Shown: positions 54,617 through 63,838 of the stretch, in pieces
Position numbering within the stretch: position 1 is the stretch's first letter
Layout of the letters: every line of letters begins with the position of its first letter
DNA from: Ottowia flava
GTDB taxonomy: Bacteria > Pseudomonadota > Gammaproteobacteria > Burkholderiales > Burkholderiaceae_C
Assembly (NCBI RefSeq): GCF_042680565.1
Contig: NZ_JBHUEJ010000019.1
Coordinates: forward strand, 62,001-126,000
Length of the DNA: 64,000 nt
Direction of reading: 5' to 3'
The notes under the pieces: model-generated
The model's database searches: none
What the model was told of the DNA's origin: nothing
Seen by the model: the letters and a program-made list of their open reading frames with translations, nothing else
Program-made: the position numbers and the translations under genes

Positions 54617-56011
54617 TCAGACGCGGTAGGCGGCCTGCGGAAGCACCGGGGGCGCGGCGCCACCGAACATCTCGGCGAACATGAAGTCGGCCCAGCGGAA
54701 GTCTTCCTGGAACAGATGGGCTGTGCGTTCGTTGTAGTCGCGCTGAACCTGGCGCACGCGGCCTTCAGCGTCGAAGTCGTAGTCGAACTGCACGTTCAGC
54801 GCCTGCCCCGGCGTGCCGTTGACGACCATGTAGCAGAGGTTGTCGGGCAAGCGCTTCTCGGGTGCGCGGCCGGCCAGTTTTTCGCTGATCTGGTAGGCCA
54901 CGATGCGGCCCAGGCGGTTGGCGATGTGCGCGCTCTTGGGGTAATAGCGGAAGGGCAGGGGCGACACGGCCTGGATCGCGTCGCCGATGACGAAGGCGCG
55001 TTCATCGCCCTTGACCTGCATGGTCAGCACGTCGACATCGGCCCAGCCGTCGCTGGTGGCACTGACGGTGCCCGCCAGCCAGGCCAGATCGCCCGCCTTG
55101 TGCGGCGCCATCAGGATGGCGTGGTCAAAGCGCTGGTCGCCCGCGGCGGTGCGGATGCGTTGGTTGAACGGGTCGACCTCCTGCACATGCGCGTTGGGCA
55201 CGTAGGTGATGAAGTCCTTGTACAGCTCGTCAAACGCGGCCTTGTAGCCGCCACCGATGGGGGCGATGCCGGGCTTGTGGTCGAGGATGGTGATGTGGCC
55301 CTTGATCTTGTGCGTCTTGAAGTACCAGGCGATCAGGCAGGCGCGTTCGTACGGGCTGGGCGGGCAGCGCTGCGGTGGCGGAGGTAGGTTCATGACCAGT
55401 TCGCCGCCCTTAAAGCCGTGCAGCGCGCGCTTGATGGTCAGGAATTCGCTGTTGCTGGCGTAGGCGCTGGGAAAGCGCTGGCGCGTGGCGTCGGCCGCGC
55501 GGCGGTCATCGCCGAACCAGGCTTCGTACTGGTAGCGGATGCCGGGTGCCAGCACCAGCCAGTCGTAGTCGAGTGTGCCCTGGCTCGTGGTGACGCGGCG
55601 CTGGGCGCGGTCAATGCCTTCCACCTCCGCCTGCACGAACTGCCAGCCCAGGTGCTGCGACACGCGAAGGTAATCCTGCGTCAGCAGCTCGCCGTCCACC
55701 ATGTCGACCAGCCACATGTTGGACAGTGGGCTGGAGAAAAAGCTGGGGTTGCGGTCGATCAGCACGACCTCGGCCTGCGGCGCCAGTTTGCGCAGGTTGG
55801 CCGCCGTGGTCAGGCCACCCCAACCGCCGCCGCAGACGACGACGCGGGGCGCTTTCCCCTTGGGCAGCAAGGTCTGGCTGGGACGGCCGAGGAAGGCGGG
55901 CAGCGGCGCCGGTTGCAGTCCGCCCACGCTGTTGGAGGTCGTTGTGGCGCAGCCGGCCAGGGCGGCAGTACCGGCCACACCGGCGATGAAATGGCGACGA
56001 TCAAGGGTCAT
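54617..56011 (-). CDS. Exported FAD-dependent pyridine nucleotide-disulphide/sulfide dehydrogenase-like flavoprotein
   Basis: Protein of 464 residues. N terminus LDRRHFIAGVAGTAALAGCATT combines a Tat-like RR motif with a lipobox (LAGC), so it is probably a lipoprotein. The first FAD motif is RVVVCGGGWGGLTTAANL, followed by VVLIDRNPSFFSSPLSNMWLVDM. The order resembles flavocytochrome c sulfide dehydrogenase FccB and sulfide:quinone reductases. ATG 56011 is chosen for its AAGGAG site; an earlier TTG (56029) has none. It lies between selA and selB on the same strand. A link to selenium use or formate oxidation is unknown. Confidence 0.82.
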   Translation of the reverse strand: MTLDRRHFIAGVAGTAALAGCATTTSNSVGGLQPAPLPAFLGRPSQTLLPKGKAPRVVVCGGGWGGLTTAANLRKLAPQAEVVLIDRNPSFFSSPLSNMWLVDMVDGELLTQDYLRVSQHLGWQFVQAEVEGIDRAQRRVTTSQGTLDYDWLVLAPGIRYQYEAWFGDDRRAADATRQRFPSAYASNSEFLTIKRALHGFKGGELVMNLPPPPQRCPPSPYERACLIAWYFKTHKIKGHITILDHKPGIAPIGGGYKAAFDELYKDFITYVPNAHVQEVDPFNQRIRTAAGDQRFDHAILMAPHKAGDLAWLAGTVSATSDGWADVDVLTMQVKGDERAFVIGDAIQAVSPLPFRYYPKSAHIANRLGRIVAYQISEKLAGRAPEKRLPDNLCYMVVNGTPGQALNVQFDYDFDAEGRVRQVQRDYNERTAHLFQEDFRWADFMFAEMFGGAAPPVLPQAAYRV

Positions 56012-56047
56012 GAAAAGCTCCTTTTCCAATAGCTGACCAGCTAATCT

Positions 56048-57517
56048 TTACAAGGACAAGAAAGGTATTTGATTCGTCAGGGCGGTAGCGTCCTCCAGGC
56101 AGCGGCAATCCAGCAGCAGACGGCCATCGGCAATGCGGCCGATGACGGGTTGGGGCAGTTGGCGCAGCGCGGCGGCCAGCGCGTCCAGCACGCGGCCACT
56201 GCGTTGGCCGTCGACCGGCGCGATGGCCACGCCAGCAGAGGGCAGGCGTTCGACCGGCAGCGAGCCGGAGCCGATCTGTCCCTGCAGCGCGACCGGCTCC
56301 ACCGCGTAGCGCGGCGCCAGTGCGGCCCCCAGCACCGGCAACACCAGAGCGGCGGTGGCTTCAATGTCGGCCAAGGGACGCGTCAGCAGGCGCAGCGTGG
56401 GCAGCGCTTGGGCCAGATGCTCGGGCTGCTGGTAGAGCATCAGCGTGGCTTCCAGCGCGGCCAGGGGCAGCTTGCTCATGCGCAGAGCGCGCTTCATCGG
56501 GAACTTGCGGATGCGGCCCACGCATTCCTTGCTGCCCACGATCAACCCGGCCTGCGGGCCGCCCAGAAGCTTGTCACCGCTGAAGGTAACCACGTCGCAA
56601 CCGGCGCGCAGCATCTCTTGCGGCGTGGGTTCGCGCGGCAGGCCGTAGGCGGCCATGTCGATCAGCGCACCGGCGCCCAGGTCGGTGGCCACGGGCAGGC
56701 CGCGTGCGTGGGCGATGGCGGCCAGCGTCGCCTCATCCACCGCACTGGTGAAGCCTTGCACGGCGTAGTTGCTGGTGTGTACCTTCATCAACAGGGCGGT
56801 GCGCTCGGTGATGGCACGCTCGTAATCGGCAGGGTGGGTGCGGTTGGTGGTGCCGACTTCGACCAGCTTGGCGCCCGCGCTTTCCATCACGTCGGGCATG
56901 CGGAAGGCGCCGCCGATTTCGACCAACTCGCCGCGCGAGACGATCACTTCCTTGCCGCGTGCCAGCGCCGCCAGCGTCAGCAGCACGGCGGCGGCGTTGT
57001 TGTTGACCACGGTGGCGGCTTCGGCGCCGGTCAGCTCGCAGAGCAGGCCTTCGACGATGCTGTCGCGGTCGCCGCGCTGGCCGCTGGCCAGGTCATATTC
57101 GAGGTTGTTGGGGCCGGCCATCATGGCCTGCACATGGCGCAGCGCGCTGGGCGCCAGCAGGGCGCGGCCCAGGTTGGTGTGGATGACGGTGCCCGTGAGG
57201 TTGAGCACCGGCTTCATGCGCGGGGCCAGGCGATCGGCCACGCGCCGGTGCAGCGCGTCGGCGATGACTTGCGTGTCGACCGCGCCGGCCGCCAGGGTGC
57301 CGGCGACAGCCTGGGCGCGCAGATCGGCCAGCAGCGTGCGCGCCGTGTCCGCCACCACGGTGTGGCCGTGCGCGCCGACGAGGTGGGCCACGGCGGGCAC
57401 GCGCAGCAGTTTGTCCAGCGCCGGCAGTTGCTGCGGGCGGGCGAGGTCGGTCGTAGGGGTTGAGGCTGACTTTGGGGCCTGCGAACCGTGGACCACGGAT
57501 TCTGGGGGCCGGGCCAT
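56048..57517 (-). CDS. selA: L-seryl-tRNA(Sec) selenium transferase
   Basis: PLP enzyme that converts Ser-tRNA-Sec to Sec-tRNA-Sec with selenophosphate; 489 residues (E. coli 463). The N-terminal tRNA-binding part begins LPALDKLLRVPAV, then VLNLTGTVIHTNLGRALL and VNNNAAAVLLTLAAL. The PLP Lys is in TFSGDKLLGGPQAGLIVG. ATG 57517 overlaps the fdhE stop by 1 nt (TGATG), so it is read with fdhE. selD, which supplies selenophosphate, is not in the window. Confidence 0.96.
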   Translation of the reverse strand: MARPPESVVHGSQAPKSASTPTTDLARPQQLPALDKLLRVPAVAHLVGAHGHTVVADTARTLLADLRAQAVAGTLAAGAVDTQVIADALHRRVADRLAPRMKPVLNLTGTVIHTNLGRALLAPSALRHVQAMMAGPNNLEYDLASGQRGDRDSIVEGLLCELTGAEAATVVNNNAAAVLLTLAALARGKEVIVSRGELVEIGGAFRMPDVMESAGAKLVEVGTTNRTHPADYERAITERTALLMKVHTSNYAVQGFTSAVDEATLAAIAHARGLPVATDLGAGALIDMAAYGLPREPTPQEMLRAGCDVVTFSGDKLLGGPQAGLIVGSKECVGRIRKFPMKRALRMSKLPLAALEATLMLYQQPEHLAQALPTLRLLTRPLADIEATAALVLPVLGAALAPRYAVEPVALQGQIGSGSLPVERLPSAGVAIAPVDGQRSGRVLDALAAALRQLPQPVIGRIADGRLLLDCRCLEDATALTNQIPFLSL

Positions 57518-58548
57518 CAGTGTGGCCCTCGAGGCGCGGGGGGCGGTTCGCCTGTGTCGTCGGCGCTGTCGGTGTCTGCTTCGCCGAACAGCAGCAGCAG
57601 GTTGGTGCCGTGGCGTGCGTAGCCAGCGTCGGACACCAGCAGATCGAGCGTCAAGGTGGCCAGGTCGTCGGCCACGGGTTCGACCTGCACGTCCTGCGTC
57701 ATGTGCACGATCTTGAGATAGTGGCCGCAATCGTCGCAGGTTTCGGCCTGGATGCTGGGGCGTTTGGCGGCCGCAGCGTCATCGGGCGCGGCCACGGCTT
57801 CGAGCGAGCGAAAGCGCACGGCCCCGGTGCCGCGGCAGTGTGTGCACTTGACGCGCACCATGTGCCATTCGGCGTTGCACAGCGTGCAGTGCAGGTAGCG
57901 GTGGCCTTCGGTTTCGCCGCCCACGCGGGTGACGCTGGCCAACGGTAGGCTGGCGCAGCAGGGGCAGCGCCCTTCGTCGTCGGTGTAGCCAAAGGCGCCG
58001 GGCAGGGCGGCCTGCGTGGCCATGACCAGGCGGGTGAAGAACAACTGCAGCCCGGCAGCGACCAGCGGCGCCAGCGCCATGTCGAGGCCCAGCGACACGC
58101 CGGTCAGCAGGCGGCCGGCCTGCGTTTCCAGGGCCTCGTCGGTCAGCGACAGCGCGGCTTCGACACTGGGGCGGGCCGGGCTGTCCGGCGGCAGGTGCTC
58201 CAACGCGTGGCGGATCAGCGCGCGCCATTCGTCGCGCCAGACGGCGTCGCGCGGCCACACGCTGGCGTCCAGCAGGGCTTCGCCGCGCTGCGAGGCGGCG
58301 TCGGCCTGCGCGGCCGTGGGCAGTGTGACGGCGGGGTAGCCGGCCAGGCGCGCGTGTTGCGCCTCGGCCAACACGGCCATCAGCAGCAGGTAGTCGCGCA
58401 TCGGGTGGCCGGCGGCCAACTGGCGCAGGCGCAGCGCGCGCTCGGCAAACACGCCGGGCTGCGGCAATACCAGGCGGGGCAGGTCGCCCCCCGCGTTCAG
58501 CGCGATCTCTTCAGGGGTGCGCAAATGACCAGTGACAGACATAGACAT
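57517..58548 (-). CDS. fdhE: Formate dehydrogenase accessory protein FdhE
   Basis: Rubredoxin-like maturation factor for respiratory formate dehydrogenases; 343 residues. Four paired-Cys motifs are visible: CPCC, CTLC, CTHC and CDDC, as expected for iron binding. LQLFFTRLVMATQAALPGAFGY is a conserved helix region. It follows fdnI after a family-A repeat and overlaps selA, so formate dehydrogenase maturation and Sec synthesis are probably co-expressed. Confidence 0.93.
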   Translation of the reverse strand: MSMSVTGHLRTPEEIALNAGGDLPRLVLPQPGVFAERALRLRQLAAGHPMRDYLLLMAVLAEAQHARLAGYPAVTLPTAAQADAASQRGEALLDASVWPRDAVWRDEWRALIRHALEHLPPDSPARPSVEAALSLTDEALETQAGRLLTGVSLGLDMALAPLVAAGLQLFFTRLVMATQAALPGAFGYTDDEGRCPCCASLPLASVTRVGGETEGHRYLHCTLCNAEWHMVRVKCTHCRGTGAVRFRSLEAVAAPDDAAAAKRPSIQAETCDDCGHYLKIVHMTQDVQVEPVADDLATLTLDLLVSDAGYARHGTNLLLLFGEADTDSADDTGEPPPAPRGPH

Positions 58549-58560
58549 CCAACGGGCTGC

Positions 58561-58608
58561 CCGCCCTAGAGGAATCTGCGCGGGCAGCTATACAACATGT
58601 AGCAAATG
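58561..58608 (-). repeat. Family-A repeat between fdnI and fdhE
   Basis: The reverse complement contains TATAGCTGCCCGCGCAGATT and CCTCTAGGGCGG. It is almost identical to the copies at 54009 and 63691. Confidence 0.8.
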
Positions 58609-58618
58609 ACCGGTCGGC

Positions 58619-59269
58619 TTACTGTCCGCCGGGCGCACGGTCGATCGACTGCTGCACCTTCTCGCGGTACCACAAGCTGTGGTGGCGCTTGGCCCAACCC
58701 GATGTCACGGTGCCTTGCGTCATGGCGCGCAGCGTGCCCTTGACCCAGATCGCGGCGTAGATGTGCACCACGGCCGTCAGCGACATGATGAACGCCGCCA
58801 GCGAATGCAGAAGCACCGCCACGCGCTGCACCGGGATCGGCACATCGGTGGCAAACCAGGCCTGCCAGAACAGCAGGCCGGTTCCCAGCAGCACCAGCAG
58901 GCACAGGGTCATCGACCAGAACACCAGCTTCTGACCGGCGTTGTACTTGCCCACAGGTGGCATTTGCGATTCGTCGTTGTCCAGCACCAGCTTGGGCGCG
59001 TCCTTGACCCACTGGGTATCGGATTTGCGCCAGAGGTTGGCGCCGACGAACATGAAGAACATGAACAGGAACAGCACGAACACGCCGATACCGAAGTAGG
59101 GGTGCACGATGCGTGTCCACTGCGGGCCGCCGAAGAACTGCGTCAGAAAGAACAGGTTGGGGTGGAACAGCGCCAGGCCGGAGAATCCGGCCAAGCCGAA
59201 CAGCACGACCACCAGCCAATGGTTGATGCGCTGGTTGTCGGTGTAGCGCTGGAGGTAGAGCTTTTTCAT
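58619..59269 (-). CDS. fdnI: Formate dehydrogenase-N subunit gamma (cytochrome b556)
   Basis: Membrane diheme cytochrome b that passes electrons from the Fe-S subunit to quinone; 216 residues (E. coli FdnI 217). Four hydrophobic helices are visible (about 15-35, 50-75, 112-132, 147-170). Candidate heme-ligand His residues occur in INHWLVV, HPYFG and LLHSLAAF...VHIYAAIW. It is downstream of fdnH, with a GC-rich family-B repeat between them. Confidence 0.94.
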   Translation of the reverse strand: MKKLYLQRYTDNQRINHWLVVVLFGLAGFSGLALFHPNLFFLTQFFGGPQWTRIVHPYFGIGVFVLFLFMFFMFVGANLWRKSDTQWVKDAPKLVLDNDESQMPPVGKYNAGQKLVFWSMTLCLLVLLGTGLLFWQAWFATDVPIPVQRVAVLLHSLAAFIMSLTAVVHIYAAIWVKGTLRAMTQGTVTSGWAKRHHSLWYREKVQQSIDRAPGGQ

Positions 59270-59285
59270 CGCCGTACCGCTCCCA

Positions 59286-59347
59286 AAAGGAAAAAGCTCC
59301 CCCTCGGGGGGCAGCGGACCACGCGAAGTGGGGAAGCGTGGGGGTGA
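59286..59347 (-). repeat. Family-B repeat between fdnH and fdnI
   Basis: AAGCTCCCCCTCGGGGGGCA followed by CACGCGAAGTGGGGAAGCGTG. It may attenuate transcription between the beta and gamma subunit genes. Confidence 0.6.
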
Positions 59348-59351
59348 TGTT

Positions 59352-60314
59352 TCATCGCACTTCTCCTTCAGACGGGGCAGTGCCGTGCTCGTACACGCGC
59401 TGGCCGTCCAGTTCGATCACGTTGGGCTGACCGTCGGGCACGTAGTCCTCGTCGTCTTCCGGCACTTCCAGCGGGCCCTGCTTCATGTGGTGGAAGAAGC
59501 CGACCAGCGCAGCGCCCACCATGGTGGCCAGTGCGACCGGCTTGGCGAGGCCCTTCCACAGCGCCACCATGGGGCTGATGGTCGGGTCCTTGGGCAGGTC
59601 GGAATACAGCTCGGGCTTGTCGCCGTGCTGCAGCACGTACATGACGTGCGTGCCGCCGACGCCAGCCGGGTTGTAGACGCTGGCCTGCTCGTAGCCGCGC
59701 GATTTGAGTTCGGTCACGCGGCCGTCGCCGTACGCCAGCATGTCTTCCTTGCTGCCGAAGCGGATGGCGCCCGTGGGGCAGGCCTTGGCGCAGGCCGGCT
59801 CCTGGCTGACGGCGACGCGGTCGGCGCACAGCGAGCACTTGTAGGCCTTGTTGTCCTTCTCGCTGATGCGGGGCACGTCGAAGGGGCAACCCTTGACGCA
59901 GTAGCCGCAGCCAATGCAGTTTTCACTGATGAAGTCGACGATGCCATTGGCGTACTTGACGATGGCGCCCGGCGACGGGCAGGCCTTCAGGCAGCCCGGG
60001 TCTTCGCAGTGCATACAGCCGTCCTTGCGGATCAGCCATTCCAGGCGGCCGGGGGTGACCTCGACCTCCGAGAACTTCATCACCGTCCAGGACTGCGGCG
60101 TCAGATCGACCGGGTTGTCGTACGTGCCGTGGCAGGTGCCGACCTCGTCGCGCAGATCGTTCCATTCCATGCACGCGACCTGGCAGGCCTTGCAGCCAAT
60201 GCAGCTGGACACGTCGATCAGCTTGGCCACCGCCGGAATGCGGTGGCGCACGTCCGGCGACGGCGTGGTCGTAGCCGAGCGCTTGGCGATGTCGAGGGAT
60301 TGAAGAGATGACAT
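59352..60314 (-). CDS. fdnH: Formate dehydrogenase-N iron-sulfur subunit beta
   Basis: Carries four [4Fe-4S] clusters from the catalytic to the membrane subunit; 320 residues. Ferredoxin-type Cys groups: CIGCKACQVACMEWN, CMHCEDPGCLKACPSPG, CIGCGYCVKGCPFDVP, and CSLCADRVAVSQEPACAKACP. A C-terminal membrane anchor (about 262-283, VALATMVGAALVGFFHHM) matches FdnH. It lies 12 bp after fdnG. Confidence 0.96.
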   Translation of the reverse strand: MSSLQSLDIAKRSATTTPSPDVRHRIPAVAKLIDVSSCIGCKACQVACMEWNDLRDEVGTCHGTYDNPVDLTPQSWTVMKFSEVEVTPGRLEWLIRKDGCMHCEDPGCLKACPSPGAIVKYANGIVDFISENCIGCGYCVKGCPFDVPRISEKDNKAYKCSLCADRVAVSQEPACAKACPTGAIRFGSKEDMLAYGDGRVTELKSRGYEQASVYNPAGVGGTHVMYVLQHGDKPELYSDLPKDPTISPMVALWKGLAKPVALATMVGAALVGFFHHMKQGPLEVPEDDEDYVPDGQPNVIELDGQRVYEHGTAPSEGEVR

Positions 60315-60326
60315 AAACCGGACTCC

Positions 60327-63300
60327 TCAAGCCTTCTCAATGTTCACGGTGAACGACTTGTACTCGGGCGTCTGCGTGTTCGCGTCGCCCACGAAGGGGG
60401 TCAGCGTGTTCACCAGATAACCCTGCTTGGTCTGGCCGACAAAGCCCCAGTGGTTGGGCAGGCCGACCGTGTGCACCGTCTGGCCGCCGCAGTCCAGCAC
60501 CGGAATGCGCTTGGTGACGACCGCCACCGCCTTGATGAAGCCGCGGTTGGACGACACCTTGACCATGCTGCCGTGCGCGATGCCTTTTTCCTTGGCCAGC
60601 ACTTCGCTGATTTCAACGAACTGCTGGGGCTGGATGATGGCGTTCAGCGTGGCGTGCTTGGTCCAGTAGTGGAAGTGCTCCGTCAGGCGGTAGCTGGTGG
60701 CCGCGTACGGGAACTCCTTCGGCTTGCCAAAGGCTTCCATGTCGCCCTTGAAGACGCGCGCGGCCGGGTTGGACTTGGCGCGCGGGTCCTTGTAGAGCGG
60801 ATTGGTTTCCAGCGGCGTTTCAAACGGCTCGTAGTGCGTTGGCAGCGGGCCTTCGGCCATGCCGGTGGGCGCAAACAACCGCGCCACGCCTTCGCCCGTC
60901 ATGATGAACGGGCGCACCGCATCGGGCACTGTCGGGCCGGCCGTCAGGCCGATGTCGGGCACGTCGGAGCCACCCCAGGTCTTGCCGTTCCAGACCACCA
61001 GCGGCTTGTCGGCGCGCCAGGGCTTGCCGGTCTGCGGGTTGACGGACGCGCCGTTGTACAGGATCCGGCGATTGGCCGGCCACGACCAGGCCCAGTTCAG
61101 CGTCTGGCCGATGTGCCACGGGTCGCTGTTGTCGCGCCGGGCCATCTGGTTGCCCGCCTGCGTCCACGCGCCGCAGTAGATCCAGCAGCCGCTGGCGGTG
61201 CTCCCGTCGTCGCGCAACTGGGCGAACCCGCTCAGTTGGTCGCCCGCCTTGACCAGCACCTTGGTGGCGTCGGCCGGGTCGGTCAGGTCGGTCAGGGCCT
61301 TGCCGTTGTATTCCTTGGCCAGCTCGTCGGGGCCCGGCATGTGCGGCACCTTGTAGGGCCAGCTGAGCTTGACGATCGGGTCGGGGAAGGCGCCGGCATC
61401 CTTGCGGTACAGCGCGCGCATGCGCACGAACAGCTCCGCCACGATGTCGATGTCGGTCTTGGCTTCGCCCGGCGGCGGCGCCGCCTTCCAGTGCCACTGC
61501 AGCCATCGGCCAGAGTTGGTGATCGAGCCTTCGTCCTCGGCAAAGCAGGTCGAGGGCAGGCGGAACACCGTGGTCTGGATGTCTTCGGACTTGACGTCGT
61601 TGTACTCGCCGTGGTTCTTCCAGAACTCGGCCGTTTCGGTGTTCAGCGGGTCGATGGTGACCAGGAACTTCAGCTTGGACAGGCCGGCGATGATCTTCTT
61701 CTTGTTGGGGAAGGAGGCCACCGGGTTGAAGCCCTGGCAGATGTAGCCGTTCATCTTGCCCTGGTTCATCATCTCGAACGCGCGCAGGATGTCGTAGAGC
61801 ATGTCCCACTTGGGCAGGTAGTGGAAGGCCCAGTTGTTGTCGGCCGTCGCGGCATCGCCCCACCAGGCCTTTTGCTGGCTGACGAAGAACTTGGGGTAGT
61901 TCTGCCAGTAGCTGGTCTGGTTGGGCCGCAGCGGCTTGGTCGCCCTGGATTCCAGGTACGGCTTCAGTTCCTGTTCGGCGTCGCGCGCCAGCGTCATGTA
62001 GCCGGGCAGCGTGTTGGACAGCAGCCCCAGGTCGGTCAGGCCCTGGATGTTGCTGTGCCCGCGCAGCGCGTTCATGCCGCCGCCCGGCACGCCGATGTTG
62101 CCGAGCAGCAGCTGCATCAGCGCGCCGCAGCGCAGCATCTCAGAGCCGGTGCTGTGCTGCGTCCACCCCAGCGCGTACATGATGGTCATGGTGCGGTCGG
62201 GCGTGGCGGTGCTGGCGATGTACTCGCACACCTTCAGGAAGTCGGCTTCCTTGGTGCCGCAGACCTTGCTGACCATGGCCGGCGTGTAGCTGGCGTAGTG
62301 CTTCTTGAGGATCTGGAAGACGCAACGCGGGTGTTCCAGCGTCATGTCGACCTTGGCAAAGCCGTCGTCGCCATTTTTGTACGCCCAGCTGGCCGGGTCG
62401 TAGCTGCGCTTGGCTTCGTCGTAGCCGCTGAAGATGCCGTCGTTGAACTGGTACGCCTCGCCCACGATGAAGGGGGCGTTGGTGTAGTGGCGCACGTACT
62501 CCGTCTGGATCTTGTTTTGCGTCAGCAGGTAGTTGATGACCCCGCCCAGGAAGGCGATGTCTGACCCCGCGCGCACCGGCGCGTAGAAGTCGCTCATGGC
62601 GGCCGAGCGCGTGAAGCGCGGGTCGACCACGACCAGCTTCGCCTTGTTGACGTTGCGCGCTTCGATCGCCCACTTAAAACCCACGGGGTGCGCTTCGGCA
62701 GCGTTACCCCCCATCACGAGAACCAAGTCGGCGTTCTTGATGTCCTCCCAGTGGTTGGTCATCGCGCCTCGGCCAAACGTCGGAGCCAGACCGGCTACCG
62801 TCGGGCCGTGTCAAACACGTGCCTGGTTATCGAATACCAGTATCCCCATGCTGCGCATCACCTTGTGGGTGATGTAGCCCGCTTCATTCGACGATGCCGA
62901 AGCCGCCAGCATACCGGTGGTCAACCAGCGGTTGACGGTTTGGCCGGCGGCGTTGGTGGTCTGAAAGTTGGCGTCGCGGTCGGCCTTCATCAGGCCGGTG
63001 ATGCGGTTCAGCGCCTCATCCCAGCCGATGCGCTTCCATTCCTTGGTGCCGGGTTCGCGCACTTCGGGGTACTTCAGGCGTCCCGGGCTGTGCACGAAGT
63101 CGAGCAGGCCGGCGCCCTTGGGGCACAGACTGCCGCGGCTGACCGGGTGGTCCGGGTCGCCTTCCACGTGGATCACATCGCCCAGCGCGTTCTTCGATCC
63201 GTCGCCCAGGCTGTACATCAGCAGGCCGCAGCCCACCGAGCAATAGGTGCAGTTGTTGCGTGTTTCGGTGGCGGCTGCGAGCTTGTACTGGCGCGTTTCG

Positions 63301-63398
63301 GCCAGCGCCGCGGTGGGCGAAAAGCCCAGCGCGACCAGGCTGGACGCCGCCAGTCCCGCTCCGCTGACGCGGAAGAACTGCCGTCGGTTCATGTCCAT
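60327..63398 (-). CDS. fdnG: Formate dehydrogenase-N catalytic subunit alpha, selenocysteine-containing
   Basis: Periplasmic molybdopterin/tungstopterin formate oxidase, 1023 residues when UGA at 62813-62811 is read as selenocysteine (Sec196). Signs of recoding: the same frame continues on both sides, the context DNQARV-U-HGPTVAGLAPTFG is the active site of FdnG/FdoG, and a SECIS-like hairpin follows. A Tat signal (MNRRQFFRVSGAGLAAS), the first Fe-S site CTYCSVGC...C, and the C-terminal MGD-binding domain (VSSNRGFIKA, VGLPNHWGF) are present. A conventional gene caller would split it into 62811-63398 and 60327-62762. Confidence 0.96.
62772..62813 (-). promoter_or_regulatory. Bacterial SECIS element with the Sec UGA codon of fdnG
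   Basis: UGA followed by CACGGCCCGACGGTAGCC, an apical GGTCT loop and GGCTCCG. CGG/CCG and GCC/GGC pair with unpaired U residues between them. This parallels the E. coli fdhF/fdnG SECIS, whose GGUCU loop and bulged U are bound by SelB. Confidence 0.85.
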
Positions 63399-63838
63399 CG
63401 TGGTGACTCCTTGTGATGCGCAACGCGAACGCAGGAACTCCCCCTGGGTACGCGCACGGATGAAATGAGTCTACGGCGATAGCACAGCGCCAGCCGATGC
63501 AAAAACCCTTATGAAGCCAGATGCATAGCTCCGCGAGAGTCGGCATCGCGACGTGCGAGCAGCGCGCAAGGGGCGCGCCATGCAACGGACGCTGTCGCCT
63601 CGGTACGCGGGCCCGCGTGCTGGCACCGCGTCATTCTTGTCGGCGCTGACCGCAGCCCCTGTCAGCCGTTGCGCCTCAAGCGCGTCGCACCTGTTTTGAT
63701 AGCTGCCCGCGCAGATTCATCTAGGGCTGAAGCGCGATTTGTCTTGAAGCAAAGGGCTAAGTCGCCCCGCTTGATCGCACGCCGATTGCGCCGTCGCCGA
63801 CCGCCGCCACACCGGCCCGGCGCGTCTGCGGCCTGGCG
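63399..63838. other. 440-bp gene-free region upstream of fdnG
   Basis: Should contain the fdn operon promoter (minus strand), but no clear -35/-10 or Fnr/Nar-type box was found by eye. It includes a family-A repeat at 63691-63745. No gene is supported. Confidence 0.45.
63691..63745 (+). repeat. Family-A dispersed repeat, near-consensus copy
   Basis: TTTTGATAGCTGCCCGCGCAG core, then TTCATCTAGGGCTGAAGCGC and an ATTTGTC end. This copy best defines the family. Confidence 0.8.

Noticed and set aside
60450..62564. 704-codon open frame on the plus strand opposite fdnG
   Set aside because: Low-complexity His/Arg/Val-rich translation with no family features; a shadow of the GC-rich coding strand of fdnG. 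The same applies to long antisense frames at 1816-3468, 8272-9819, 14282-16438, 34928-35845, 37048-38307 and 41481-43481.
62762..62811. Two separate formate dehydrogenase genes, the first ending at TGA 62811 and the second starting at ATG 62762
   Set aside because: The frame is continuous through the UGA, the surrounding residues are the known selenocysteine active site, a SECIS hairpin follows and tRNA-Sec is in the same island. It is one selenoprotein gene.
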